Shown: positions 50,001-59,864 of the stretch, in pieces
Layout: each line of letters opens with the position of its first letter
Numbering within the stretch: position 1 is the stretch's first letter
Source: Mactra quadrangularis
Taxonomy: Eukaryota > Mollusca > Bivalvia > Venerida > Mactridae
Direction of reading: 5' to 3'
Assembly (NCBI GenBank): GCA_025267735.1
Contig: CM046301.1
Coordinates: 13,576,190-13,640,189 of the forward strand
Length of the DNA stretch: 64,000 bases
Program-made: the position numbers and the translations under genes
The notes under the pieces: model-generated
Told to the model about the DNA's origin: nothing
The model's database searches: none
What the model saw: the letters and a program-made list of their open reading frames with translations, nothing else

Positions 50001-53000
50001 ATAATTAATTATAAAGATGAAATAGTATTTATACGCGGAAAACCCGAGCGGGTTTTGAGCGCTTTTAGATAACGTGTATGACGTACGTTAATTCTTTAAA
50101 ATTGAAAAAAACTGATAAAATCAATGAAAAATGATATACCTATGAGTTTGAAAAACATCTCCAGACCATGGGCGCAGCCATTTTCATCAATTTTATCAGA
50201 CGCTTAATCAAACATCTGTGAATCAAGATTAAAGACGCTCTAAAGAAAATTGCACTACAAGCGTTCAACGATACGGATCAATGAATGAAGCTACTGGCGG
50301 CTTTTCATTGGATAAATATATTTGCAGCTTCCTCGTGACCGCTTACAAAATATTTTCAAACGTGCTTATTTACGATGTTTTTTCCATGATAACAGTTCAA
50401 AATATATTTGGTCGTTTTATTCGTTCATTTCCTCATTAAAATATTTATTTATGACTTTTTACCTCGGAAATACTTACCAACGCACCGTTCGTGACGTCGC
50501 TAAGAGACATTCATGATAAAACCGGCACGTTACCGTAACGTAATGTTACCGGGCATTGTTTAAAGAGGAAAACATTTCCATTCTAAAAAATGAATGATTT
50601 ATCGAGGTTTTTTTACCTTCATCTCTATTTATAAGATAAATAAATATGTACAATACATTTCTTTTAGAATTTAGATATGATTCTGACGTAAAAGAATGAC
50701 ATGTTGTCAAATTTTTCTGAATGCAATAAATTACGCAGTTATCTCCCCTAGCTTATCTAATTAATAGGCCCTCAAACAAAATAAATCCTTCACAGCGCCG
50801 AATATCTTTAATTTTATTTTGCCAAAGTCACAATCTTATTTTTTTTTAATTTTTAACTTATTTTAAGTAATACAAATAAGTGTGTTTTCCGCGCCATAGG
50901 TAGCACCTAATTTCATATTATTATTTATGTTTAACTGTTTTAACCAGACTTTTGCCATGTATATTATTTTCATTTATTAAACAAATTCTCTTTCTCAAAA
51001 CATAATAACATACACTGTTATCTATGTCTCTGGTCTAAACATAGCTTAAGGTCTTCAGCAAGGCAGTGGCTAGAGTTACGGTACCGTAACTCTAGACCCA
51101 GGTTCTAGAGTTACGGAAGTTCCGTAACTGTAGACAATCCTGTCAGGGTTGTCTAGAGTTAAGGAAGTCAAATAACATGCGTATGTTTCAACTTTTTAAC
51201 ATCGAAAAACTTGTTCATATTCATTATTACTAGAAATAAACAAATATTTACCGACGTGATTATCCAATTGTTATTACACCCGCCATTTTGGATATGACTA
51301 ATAAACTTACCGGATGTTTAACATATCATGGCGATATGACGTTGTCGTCTTCAAAGTGTCACATACTTAGTTTACTTTTCAAGAGCGATTTGTTTATATA
51401 ATTTATAATTTGTTTATAATTTGGACCGAATATGTCTAATTTGGACAGAATGAAAATCTTTTTATTAAATTGATGATTCTTTAGTATTTTTCATTAAAAA
51501 ATGTTAATTGTCCTGTCAGAAAAAAAGCGATTTTCGAATGCAAAATCGACCATATTTTTGGACAGAATCAAAAGCAAAATGTCTTCAATTTGATAAAAAA
51601 ATGTCGATAAATGAAATATTTTTACATTGTCACGTTTAAAAGCGGCGATCTTTACCTAAAACATTGACCAATTCATTGAATTTAAAAATCTCGGCAATTT
51701 TCCCCAAGATTTGCATACTAAAGAATCACAGCGTTTTACTTACATCAATACATGTATATTGTACGATAAGTATACTGAGCTTTTTTGGTGGAATTAGCGA
51801 ATTTAATTGAAAAGATAAAAAACGCGATTTTTTTACTGGATAACTGCCAAGTTTTTAGTAAAATTGCTGACTTTTGGTTATGAATATGAATGGGTATTTT
51901 TTAACGAGATTGTTTATATTTCCGTTAAAATTTTAAAGATTTGGTAAAGAATGACAAGCTGGATTTTTTTTTACAAAACATTGACTTTCCCAATCGTTTC
52001 TTTATTGGTATTATTGGCAAATCAAGAGAAAAAACAGCATAAGTTGTCAAAACTAAAAAAAATCGGCAAACAACGGGTTTTGGAATTAATAAAATTTTAC
52101 TTTTGTTTATTTGTCCAAGTATCGTTACTGACTGTTATTTAATGACCGTGTGTCAATTATCACTTAAATGGGCAAGAGTCGGCCAATAATCAATATCACT
52201 TATCATCAATTAAAAATAAATTAGAATCTTTAATCATGCCGTTCTTCACGACATCGCTAATCCGTTAATGTTGGTGAATAGCGTCATCTTGTATAATTAT
52301 CATCTGAGAGTTTGTGTAATCACTCTTTCACACGTTCATTGTTCCGCTTCATTAGTTTTACAATCAAACTAATGATGTAAAATTTAATGTTTACATTAAA
52401 AGCGTAAAATTGTGCTTAAGTTTTATTTCCGTGATTTTTACGATTTTTTTATGAAACTAGCTAGCTGCCATTAAGCATAGAAATTGAAAGCTGTTCATGT
52501 CATGATGATTTCGCGATAATTTTCTCAATAATTCAGCAATGGTTGAAATAATCCAGCAGTAGTTTAATTGTTACTCAGTGTAAATTGTAAAACATTCGTC
52601 CCCAATAATTTCGTACCCGACAGTTTCGGACATTTAATGATTTTTTATTGTGGAAAATGAGACATTTTAAAACCAAGCTGAATTGCTTTTCAGGAAGATT
52701 TTGAGTAAAAACTATAAGACAGGTTATTTGATTAAATTGATCATAACAGATCTAAAAACGACTCAGACACTGAAATACTGGTAGCCTCCTTATTTCTGAA
52801 TTATGTTGTGGTCTATCAGATAGTTACATTACATAAGAAGATAAGTTACTGGTAACTTTGAACACATTTCCATCAAGCTTGAGTAGATAATGTGACTGGA
52901 GATAACTTTTAATGACATTTCCCAAATGTTATGATAAACAGCTTGTCACATAACCTGACTCGCGTATACCCTCTTTCTTTTTAGGCCTATTGACAATGGC

Positions 53001-56000
53001 ACTTTATTGTTGTTTGGAGTGTCCAAATTCTAGGCGTCATTATATATATGGCCAAATTCTAAAGTTCCTTTATTTGTGTAATTTACCTCTGCATGTCTCA
53101 AAAACTAAAAATCTAGTTTAATGTAACTGTTAAAAGGCAGAATGATGCAGATATTTTACAATTTCTGTATTTAAACACTTGTTTATTAATATTCCCAATT
53201 TATTCTAAGTTGTGCATGATTTTCCCAATTTTTCCCATTTCACGATTAACGAAATTCCCAATCGGAGGGGTACAGGACCCATTCCCAATCGGGTGAAAAA
53301 AAACGCTGTATCCAAAATGGCGGGTGTAATAACAATTGAATAAGTCACGTCGGTAAATATTTGTTTATTTCGAGTAATATTGAATATAAACAAGTTTTTC
53401 AATGTTAAAATGTTGAAACATACGCATGTTATTTGTCTTCCGTAACTCTAGAACCTGGGTCTAGAGTTACGGTACCGTAACTCTAGCCACTGCCCTTCAG
53501 AAAACCCGTCTGCATACTGGTAATGAACCGGTGTATAGAAACACCGGATAGCACCGGAAAGCACCGAAACACCGGAAAGCACTCAAATTTCTCATTATAA
53601 CTCATGAAGTCTTTGTTTTATTGATTTGAAAGTGTTACCAATCGATTTATAAGCTAAAAATCGTTAAAAAAAACATGTTTTTATAAATATTATACGATTA
53701 TTAATATGACTTTTCAGGAAAATAGACAAATTGAGTGCTATCCGGTCCTGCTAAATTTTATATACCATACCAAAAAGCAAACTATTGGCTCACAAAAAGT
53801 TCGTGAAATCTTCGTTTTATTGATTTGAAAGTGTTACAAATCAATTTATAAGGTCAAAATCGTTAAAAAACATGTTTTTTTAAAAATATTATACGATTAT
53901 TAATATGATTGTTCAGGAAAATAGACACATTGAGTGCTATCCGGTCCTGCTAAATTTTATATACCATACCAAAAAGCAAACTATGGTCTCAAAAAAAGTT
54001 AACGAAATCTTCGTTTTATTAATTAGAAATTGTTACCAATCGATTTATAAGGTTAAAATCATTAATGATAACATGTTTTTATAAATATTGTACGATTATT
54101 GATATGATTGTTCAGGAAAATAGACACATTGAGTGCTATCCGGTCCTGCTAAGTTATATATACCTTACAAAAAAGCAAACTATTTACTCAAAAAAAGCTC
54201 ATGAAATCTTCATTTTATTGAGTTGATATTGTTACCAATCGATTTATAAGGTAAAAATCTTTAATGATAACATGTTTTTATAAATATTGTACGACTATTG
54301 ATATGATCGTTCAAGCAAATAGACACATAGAGTGCTATCCGGTACCGCTAAAGTATATACACCTTACCAAAAAGCAAACTATTTACTCCCAAAAAGTTCA
54401 TGAAATCTTCGTTTTATTGATTTGAAAGTGTTACCAATCGATTTGTAATGTTAAAATCGTTAATGATAACATGTTTTTATAAATATTGTACGATTATTGA
54501 TATGATTGTACAGGAAAATAGACACATAGAGTGCTATCCGGTCCTGCTAACGTATATACACCTTACCAAAAAGCAAACTATTTACTCCCAAAAAGTTCAT
54601 GAAATCTTCGTTTTATTGATTTGAAAGTGTTACCATTCGATTTACAATGTCAAAAAAACATGTTGTTATGAATATTGTTTTTTTGCCGCTATAATTACGA
54701 TTATTCTGATTAACGGACACATATATTTCTAATATTTTATAGGTTGTGGGTACGACATGGAGATGATTTATAGGTTAACATATAATAACACCAAAAACTA
54801 CTTTAAAGCATGGAAACATATTGTATTTTTGTTATTATATTATTCTAATGTTGATCTGTTCTATTATGTTAAATAAAGAATTTATTACTAATAACTGCTT
54901 AGTTATGTCATTATTTCGACCATAGTATGATCATCGAAACGCTAATTAGGTGATCATTTGTGAACAATAGTTGTTCACAGTTTTTTAATTGTATATCACA
55001 CGTGCTAATCCATGTTGATTAAAGAAGTTGTTCATTAGGTGTTAATTTCACCAATTTGTATACAAATACGATAATTGAGAGTACCAAATGTCACATCAAA
55101 GTTACTTTAATCCAAGACCGTCCTTTGCAACTATATTATTTTAGATAATAAGAAATTGCAATCAGTTGCAATTAATTGCAAACTTCTTTGATTAAAGAAA
55201 CATTTCAAAAAAGGAGGACGAATTTTCCGACACCATCAAAAAGAAATGTTTGTAACGGAAATTTAAAGAATCCCCTTGAACTGAAAATCAAACTGTTAAA
55301 CTGTTTTACTCGATTTTTAATTGAATTGTATATAAACCTTTAACAAATGTATGACTTTACCATTAAAATTCTGTAAAAGCTATTAGTATTATTTAACCGA
55401 AATTATTACTTTTTTGATAATATATCTGAAATTATGACGGAGTTTCCGTGCATCGTGTGCACATTAGAATGTGTTGATGATACAATTCAATGTTCAAATT
55501 GTAAGAACTGGTTACATCGTACGTGTACCAATTTGAGTGATATTAAGTCTTAGTCTGATAGAACTTTAGTGTATTTGTGTAAGTGTTGTGCTTTCCGTGG
55601 AACGGATTATGATGCAGAAGGTGCTCTTAGTAGGTAAGTATATGTTTTGCTATACTCTTCAAGTAACTATGGTTACTGTAAAAGTGATTAGGCAATCGTT
55701 AAAGTGTATGCGTCTATATCTTATTATTTTTACTATTGAAATCCAATCACGCAGCCGTTGATTTTAACAATTTTGTTTCGAATTTCCATGCATTTTGACT
55801 TTGAAATTAAAACTGTATGTAATTAAATTAATTGTAAAACAATATGTGAGCTTTGGACGTATACCCTTTAAGGAGTGAATTACCATTTTTGCTTGACCAT
55901 AGAAATTATCGAACTGATATTCCATTAAAACTAAGGAAATACAGCATATACATTTATACAACGGTATATTGTTCAATATTGCTCAATGTGTCTATTTTCC

Positions 56001-56985
56001 AGAACAATCATATCAATAATCGTATATTATTTATGAAACATGTTATCTTTAACAATTTTGACCTTTTAAATCGATTGGTAACACTTTCTAATCAATAAAA
56101 CGAAGATTTCATGAACTTTTTGTGAGAAAATAATTTGCTTTTTGGTAAGGTGTATATACGTTAGCAGGACCGGATAGCACTCTATGCGTCTACTTTCCTG
56201 TACAATCATATCAATAATCGTACAATATTTATAAAAACATGTTATCATTAATGATTTTAACCTTATAAATCGATTAGTTACACTTTCAAATCAATAAAAC
56301 GAAGATTTCATGAACTTTTTTTGAGTAAATAGTTTGCTTTTTGGTAAGGTATATATACGTTAGCATGACCGGATAGCACTCTATAGGTCTATTTTCTTGA
56401 ACAATCATATTAATAATCGTACAATATTTATAAAAATATGTTTTCTTTAAAGATTTTAACCTTATAAATCGATTGGTAACACTTTCAAATCAATAAAACA
56501 AAGACTTCATGAGTTTTGATGAGAAATTTGAGTGCTTTCCGGTGTTTCGGTGCTTTCCGGTGCTATCCGGTGTTTCTATGGATATGTAATGAACGGGTTC
56601 CACATCTGATAAAAATCAAAATGTTAAAAGCCAGAACTAATAGTCACCTGATGTTGACCCAAATAAAGTTTCAAACTACATATATATGTATAAAATCGGA
56701 AATAGATATTTTAAAAATGATACATATAAGTTTAACTATTTTACACTCCTTTTTAACTTTTTAATTCAGTAAAGAGCATTACTCATAACTGACAGATGAC
56801 ACATGATTACTAAATAGTAGGGTCTCAAAACAGCTGGTCCAGGCCAGAGGGGCTGACATGGACATTCTTAATTACGACTTACATTAAGACAAAATAGAGA
56901 AAGATCTATCATACTCACATCCAGTTTCATTCTGAATATCAACAATCTCTTCTTGTTGAAGCTGCATAGAAGCTCGGTTACCCAT
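43972..56985 (-). CDS. CHP1: Calcineurin B homologous protein 1 (complete, 7 coding exons)
   Basis: The coding exons, in order, are 56919-56985, 49685-49757, 49096-49176, 48386-48498, 47854-47957, 45309-45389 and 43972-44025. All introns are GT-AG, phases close, and the joined product is 190 aa (human CHP1: 195, recalled). The protein starts MGNRAS, an N-myristoylation signal at Gly2. EF-hand 1 is degenerate (loop from Asp39, with Asp50 at the last position). EF-hand 3 (Asp118, Asp120, Asp122, Asn124, Ser126, Glu129) and EF-hand 4 (Asp159, Asp161, Asp163, Lys165, Ser167, Glu170) have full Ca2+-binding loops. The C-terminus is DVEQKMSIRFLN, near the human end. In known family members CHP1 binds the cytosolic tail of NHE-type Na+/H+ exchangers at membranes, and also affects kinesin binding and calcineurin. 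The linker between EF2 and EF3 (about 92-111) is a few residues shorter than in vertebrates. CHP2 or a pan-CHP ancestor is the main alternative; calcineurin B itself fits less well. Confidence 0.97.
44160..44690 (+). repeat. Mollusc-type interspersed repeat in CHP1 intron 6
   Basis: Starts 'agcagtccacggacagccca' + 'ctcgactattcg' and ends near 'gtacgccgacgccaatgctg' ... 'cttttcttcgaa'. It contains a duplicated segment of 101-bp period: 'taaaagggccataattcagt' at 44351 and 44452, each followed by 'aacttggtattagacctcca'. The composition is like an abundant bivalve repeat (recalled). No coding capacity. Confidence 0.6.
44780..45010 (-). repeat. Degenerate SINE in CHP1 intron 6
   Basis: On the minus strand a B-box-like 'gggtttgagccccacctgag' (44942-44961) follows a tRNA-like head near 45000. 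The body 'cactgctaatttccttgagt' + 'aagaag' recurs on the plus strand at about 61028-61060, so it is a repeat family with one copy in each gene. Confidence 0.55.
45309..45389 (-). CDS. CHP1: CHP1 coding exon 6 (EF-hand 4)
   Basis: Acceptor 'tatatttttag', donor GTAATT, 81 bp, phase 0 at both ends. Encodes SIADRTISEADEDGDSKISF, the complete EF-hand 4 loop. Related interspersed repeats ('cttagatt.atcact', 'tccgcttcctg') lie on either side, at about 45205-45275 and 45465-45530. Confidence 0.96.
45981..47543. mobile_element. 1.56-kb TIR element in CHP1 intron 5 (Tc1/mariner or pogo-like)
   Basis: Left terminus CCGTATATACTCAGTTGTAA + GACGC; right terminus is the inverse (CCGTATATACTCAGTTGTAA + GGCGC). 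Both ends abut TA (45979-45980 and 47544-47545). Subterminal 'gcgtcttacaagcagggtc' is echoed on the right by inverse 'gcgtcttacaggcg' and 'gtcttatacgagggtcc'. The only longer frame (46819-47070, plus) has no transposase motif, so the element is non-autonomous or fully decayed. Confidence 0.85.
47690..47815 (+). repeat. Mollusc-type repeat with CCCCC..GGGGG hairpin
   Basis: 'acggacggacgcacagacgc' + 'acggacaagggtaaaacagt' + 'ataccccctcttcttcga' + 'agcgggggtat'. The end forms a short hairpin (ataccccc/gggggtat). It belongs to a repeat style common in bivalves (recalled) and ends only about 40 bp from the donor of CHP1 exon 5. Confidence 0.6.
47854..47957 (-). CDS. CHP1: CHP1 coding exon 5 (EF-hand 3)
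   Basis: Acceptor 'attatttcag', donor GTATAC, 104 bp. Encodes AFQMYDLDGDENISREELL followed by the MMVGDNIS segment, with an intact Ca2+-binding loop. Confidence 0.96.
48386..48498 (-). CDS. CHP1: CHP1 coding exon 4 (EF-hand 2 and linker)
   Basis: Acceptor 'gtttttcag', donor GTATGT, 113 bp. Contains NDETVNFKQFMRILARFRP and the Lys/Asn-rich linker that replaces the vertebrate CHP loop. EF-hand 2 is non-canonical, as usual in this family. Confidence 0.94.
49096..49176 (-). CDS. CHP1: CHP1 coding exon 3
   Basis: Acceptor 'ttgatttcag', donor GTACCT, 81 bp. Encodes REDFLRIPELAINPLGDRIV and the next six residues, the very conserved RIPELAINPLGDRI segment of CHP proteins. Confidence 0.95.
49685..49757 (-). 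CDS. CHP1: CHP1 coding exon 2 (EF-hand 1)
   Basis: Acceptor 'atgtttcag', donor GTAAGA, 73 bp. Encodes SHNQIVRLYSRFTSLDKNNN and the start of the first EF loop. The split codon from exon 1 (T + TT) gives Phe23. Confidence 0.95.
51062..53494. mobile_element. Foldback element D (2.4 kb) with palindromic termini
   Basis: Each end starts GGCAGTGG and then a perfect 26-bp palindrome made of CTAGAGTTACGGT and its complement (51070-51095 and 53461-53486). The inverted arms continue for 200-300 bp, through 'gttctagagttacggaag', 'taacatgcgtatgtttcaac', 'aaacaaatatttaccgacgt' and 'acacccgccattttggata'. The left arm has about 49 extra bases (51120-51168) that the right arm lacks. CTTCAG occurs just outside both ends, but the exact target duplication is unclear. 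The interior (51380-53200) has no intact gene. Confidence 0.85.
53529..56586. mobile_element. Foldback element E (3.06 kb), inverted 199-bp arrays, PHD-like exon
   Basis: Termini ATAGAAACACCGGATAGCAC + CGGAAAGCACCG at 53535 and their inverse ending 56579. TAATGAAC occurs at 53521-53528 and 56587-56594 as a possible 8-bp target duplication, with 6-7 unmatched bases between it and the clear TIR. The left arm holds a tandem array of exactly 199 bp (landmark 'tgatttgaaagtgtta' or variants at 53622, 53821, 54020, 54219, 54418, 54617). The right arm holds three inverted units (landmarks 56091, 56290, 56489). The centre has the interrupted exon at 55434-55633. Confidence 0.88.
55434..55633 (+). pseudogene. 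PHD-finger-like exon inside element E, one stop codon
   Basis: An ATG-started frame of 66 codons ends at a consensus donor (AG|GTAAGT, 55632-55639). Cysteine and histidine spacing is that of a PHD zinc finger: Cys6-x2-Cys9, Cys20-x2-Cys23, His28-x2-Cys31, Cys49-x2-Cys52, with an aromatic residue (Tyr47) two before the seventh ligand. Codon 40 is TAG, so the copy cannot make the finger as it stands. It runs antisense to CHP1. It could be part of the element's own protein or a captured host exon; the following exon was not found in the element. Confidence 0.6.
56919..56985 (-). CDS. CHP1: CHP1 coding exon 1 (start codon, myristoylation signal)
   Basis: ATG at 56983-56985, 22 codons plus one base (MGNRASMQLQQEE...), donor GTGAGT. 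An acceptor-like 'ttttcacag' about 60 bp upstream of the ATG suggests a 5' UTR intron. The Gly2 start makes this ATG secure. Confidence 0.95.
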
Positions 56986-57384
56986 GATTAACTCAAGTTG
57001 TAGGACAAACTCACGTCAACTCAAACCAAAACAAGGAAATCCTGTGAAAAATAATCAAAAGTCAAGGACATCGTAATGCACAGAAAATATCACACAAAAA
57101 ATGTTGATTATTTCCAAAATTTATTTCTCTTCTACGTAAAATAATTTTAAACCATAAGAAAATTACCAAACAATTTTTTGTACACTTAAAAGTTTCATTT
57201 TTTAATTTCAATTTTGTGCATTAATTCTCAAGGACGGCTAAGGGAGGTTACTCTTGAGGGAATTACAGCCAACATGAAAACAAAATGATGAATGCTTAGT
57301 ATGCGGTTGTTGTGCTCTTAGCTGGTGAATATTCTTCTTTAAATACACTTTTATCTTCCATTCTGAATTATAAAGATAAAACCC

Positions 57385-57545
57385 ACTTACATTTTTGATA
57401 TTTCGTTTACACGCCACCTGACGAGTGACTGAGTGACTGACAGGGGCAGACCGGACCGGGTCAACTTGTCAAACGTCCTTGCACAACAGACTAGTCAGCC
57501 GTACTCAATTAATCGTTAAGTTCTTACTGGTCACCTTTACAGGTA
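57385..57545. promoter_or_regulatory. Candidate divergent promoter of CHP1 and NDUFAF1
   Basis: On the minus strand a consensus donor GTAAGT (57385-57390) follows a possible CHP1 5' UTR exon beginning upstream of 57391. On the plus strand 'cctttacag|gtatac' (donor at about 57542) could end an NDUFAF1 5' UTR exon; the coding exon of NDUFAF1 is preceded by an acceptor (59253-59254). The interval is more GC-rich than its surroundings. No core promoter element is certain. Confidence 0.4.
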
Positions 57546-57675
57546 TACATCAATAGTGATAATTATAGAAATCAGGGAAGGGCAAACAAACAAAGAGGGG
57601 AAGGGCTCATGATCAGAGCATTGATGTTTCAATGGCTGAACAAAATATCATTTCTGGGTAGGAAGGATTGAGATA

Positions 57676-57783
57676 GTCCTAAATAAAAGACCCTACATAA
57701 CTTTTTTATCATAATGGCATTCCTCTACGTAACAGAAAAATGTCCAAATGATAAAAAAGTTACATAGGGTCTTTTTTTAGGAC
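57676..57783. mobile_element. 108-bp hairpin MITE with TA flanks
   Basis: Left arm 'gtcctaaataaaagacccta' + 'cataacttttttatcat' pairs with right arm 'atgataaaaaagttacat' + 'agggtctttttttaggac'. TA flanks on both sides suggest the Tc1/mariner group. It lies between the two genes. Confidence 0.85.
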
Positions 57784-57847
57784 TAGGATAGAGAGAGGGC
57801 AGGATGCTTCTTCTTTCATTTTGACTTCATCGCCCAGTATTTTTGAA

Positions 57848-57996
57848 GGCAGTGGCAAAAGTTAAGGAACTTTAACTCTAGAGTCTAGAGTTACCAATGT
57901 TCAATAACTCTAAACTAACCTTTCAAGGAAAGGCTACAGATTATTATGAGATATGGAAGTCTAATAACATGAGCATGATTCAACCAGAGACATAGA
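57848..57996 (+). repeat. Decayed left end of the element D family
   Basis: 'ggcagtggcaaaagttaagg' + 'aactttaactctagag' then 'taataacatgagcatgattc' aligns with the left arm of element D (51062 onward), including the segment missing from D's right arm. No matching right arm is found. Confidence 0.7.
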
Positions 57997-58133
57997 TCTC
58001 TGATTCAACCCATTTCAAACAACCTAGGCAATCATCTTTGAAGATATACCTCGGATATCGGACGTAGAAGAAATACAACCAGGTTATAAGGTCTAGCGAT
58101 TATCTCGCTGGCAAGTAGTTCTATTATTGTTTA

Positions 58134-58349
58134 GGCCACAACAAATTGATAATATGTTCTATGGATTTGCTCGCACCATAATTTTGACAGTTTTTACAAA
58201 AAAAATATTTTTATTTCCTCGCTCGCTCATAAAAATTTGGTCAAACCGCTATATAAAGCAAGTGAATAAAGACTTTTTTTTTTCTTCGCTCGCTCGCCCC
58301 ATTTTTTTCCAGAAAAATCCATAGAACATATGATCAACTTGTTGAGGCC
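58134..58349. mobile_element. 216-bp MITE with TTA flanks (PIF/Harbinger-like)
   Basis: Left GGCCACAACAAATTGATAAT + 'atgttctatggattt'; right is the inverse ('aaatccatagaacatatgat' + 'caacttgttgaggcc'). TTA abuts both ends (58131-58133, 58350-58352). The interior has two 'cgctcgctcg' motifs. The 65-codon frame across it is not a gene. A solo left end lies at 24703. Confidence 0.82.
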
Positions 58350-58381
58350 TTATGTATTTACAGTCAATATCTAATAATTTG

Positions 58382-59200
58382 CATGCTGTATTTCTTATTA
58401 ACTACAAAACAACATTCAGAAGTGTTAATTATAGCAAATGGCTATGGATTGTCTACATATACACCTGTCATTTTCATGTACAACACATGTACGTGATTTT
58501 TCAAAACAATTCATCAGTACAATGTCTCACACATTTTTTCTGTGTAGTTCAAACTACAATATCGCACCGACCAAGGACCCTGTATAGCCTAGGGGCCTTG
58601 CATCAACACAGATACCAAAATCAATCAAATTCACTTTTTTATGGAATCCAGGTCAGATCTACTTTTCACCTTATGATATATCTGAGTTTTTCTGTGTAGA
58701 AGATCACGAAGGTAGTCCTACTGTCATTACATGCTCCATTTTGAATATCTATGTATCAAACTTACTGGGGATGTTTAATACGTGTCAATATAATCTTGTT
58801 GTCTTCAAAGGTGTACTTCACAATGTCTTGTCGTTTGGGTAAGCAGACTTTAATCACAAGTTTCAGTTGACAGTTGTATCAAAGATATTAACTCAACTAA
58901 AAACATCAATATGATATCATGGTCAATTGGGGGCATGTTATTTTTCTGCTGTTTGATACTAAGACCCATTATAAACACTAAATTTGAACTAGGTTTATGC
59001 AGTCATTGCAGGGCCTTGTTGCTTTCATTCATTTACCATAACATACTGAAATTCTACCATTATATCTAGCCCCAAAAAAGCATGCAATACAGGTGTCAAG
59101 ATTTTAGATAAGTTTCCATATATGTGTAGACAATCCATAGACATTTGCTATATTTAACACTTCTGAATGTTGTTTTGTAGCTAATAAGTAAAACAGCATG
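58382..59200. mobile_element. 0.8-kb inverted-repeat element upstream of NDUFAF1
   Basis: Arms of about 85 bp: 'catgctgtatttcttattaa' ... 'tatggattgtctacatata' (58382-58466) and the inverse 'tatgtgtagacaatccata' ... 'ctaataagtaaaacagcatg' (59116-59200). The right half of the interior (58829-59095) is repeated inverted in NDUFAF1 intron 2 (61189-61455). The element ends about 55 bp before the first coding exon's acceptor. The 115-codon frame 58352-58699 overlaps it and shows no motif. Confidence 0.78.
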
Positions 59201-59279
59201 TAAAAATGAGATTATTTTTTCAGCTATGTTTATACTTTTCTTTCTTTATTTTAGCAATCAATATTAAACAACTCTTGAA

Positions 59280-59864
59280 ATGGTAGCAATGGATGTTATA
59301 GCAAGAACTAGGTCAAGACTTTTTAGTTCAGTCAGACGTCTAAATTTACTTCTTTTATCAAGAAAAGACAATCAAAAACATAGTTTGTGTACATGGTCTC
59401 AATGTAGACAGCTTCTTCAAAACAGTTATAAAGTGACCAACAACCAAGTACGATACAACATTAATAAAACTCCTTATGCTTCTGATATTAATCTCTGGGA
59501 TCCCAAGAAACCAACTCCAAAACATGAAGGAACGTTTCTTGAAGAAGTTATAGACGGTTTTGATATTCTTAAAAAGAATATTCCTATTTATAAACAAGAA
59601 GTTATTGATAAATTCAAATGTGATATAGATATACATTATGAGCATGGCGATTTTGAATACTTTGAACAATTTAAAAACCCAGATAGAGTAGATAAATGGG
59701 TAGTGTCTTCAGATTCTGATACAGGGAATGGTAAAAGTACAGCTACATTTATCAACTCTGATAGAAATACTGCACTATTTAAAGGTCATATAGATAAGAC
59801 TCCAGTTCAGGATGGTGTTACAGAGAGAGCTGGTTTTTGTAGCATCAGATCACCTATCAAAACA
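59280..59864 (+). CDS. NDUFAF1: NDUFAF1 coding exon 1
   Basis: 195 codons, from the ATG to donor GTAAGA. Preceded by acceptor 'ttctttattttag' (exon starts 59255), so at least one upstream non-coding exon is implied. Contains the targeting region, a charged linker and the first half of the CIA30 domain. Confidence 0.95.

Larger units (their letters stand above)
49758..56918 (-). other. CHP1 intron 1 (7.2 kb), hosting elements D and E
   Basis: Intron between coding exons 1 and 2. About 5.5 kb of it is the two foldback elements. The rest (49758-51061, 56587-56918) shows no gene. A CpG-containing segment near 50030-50560 ('acccgagcgggttttgagcg', 'ttaccgtaacgtaatgttac') may be an old repeat but could not be assigned. 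Confidence 0.85.

Noticed and set aside
43972..56985. Calling the EF-hand gene calcineurin B (PPP3R) itself
   Set aside because: The RIPELAINPLGDRI segment, the EF2-EF3 linker and the VDVEQKMSIRFL-type C-terminus are CHP features; calcineurin B lacks them.
58352..58699. 115-codon frame upstream of NDUFAF1
   Set aside because: Spans the arm and interior of an inverted-repeat element; no motif and no relation to the NDUFAF1 product.
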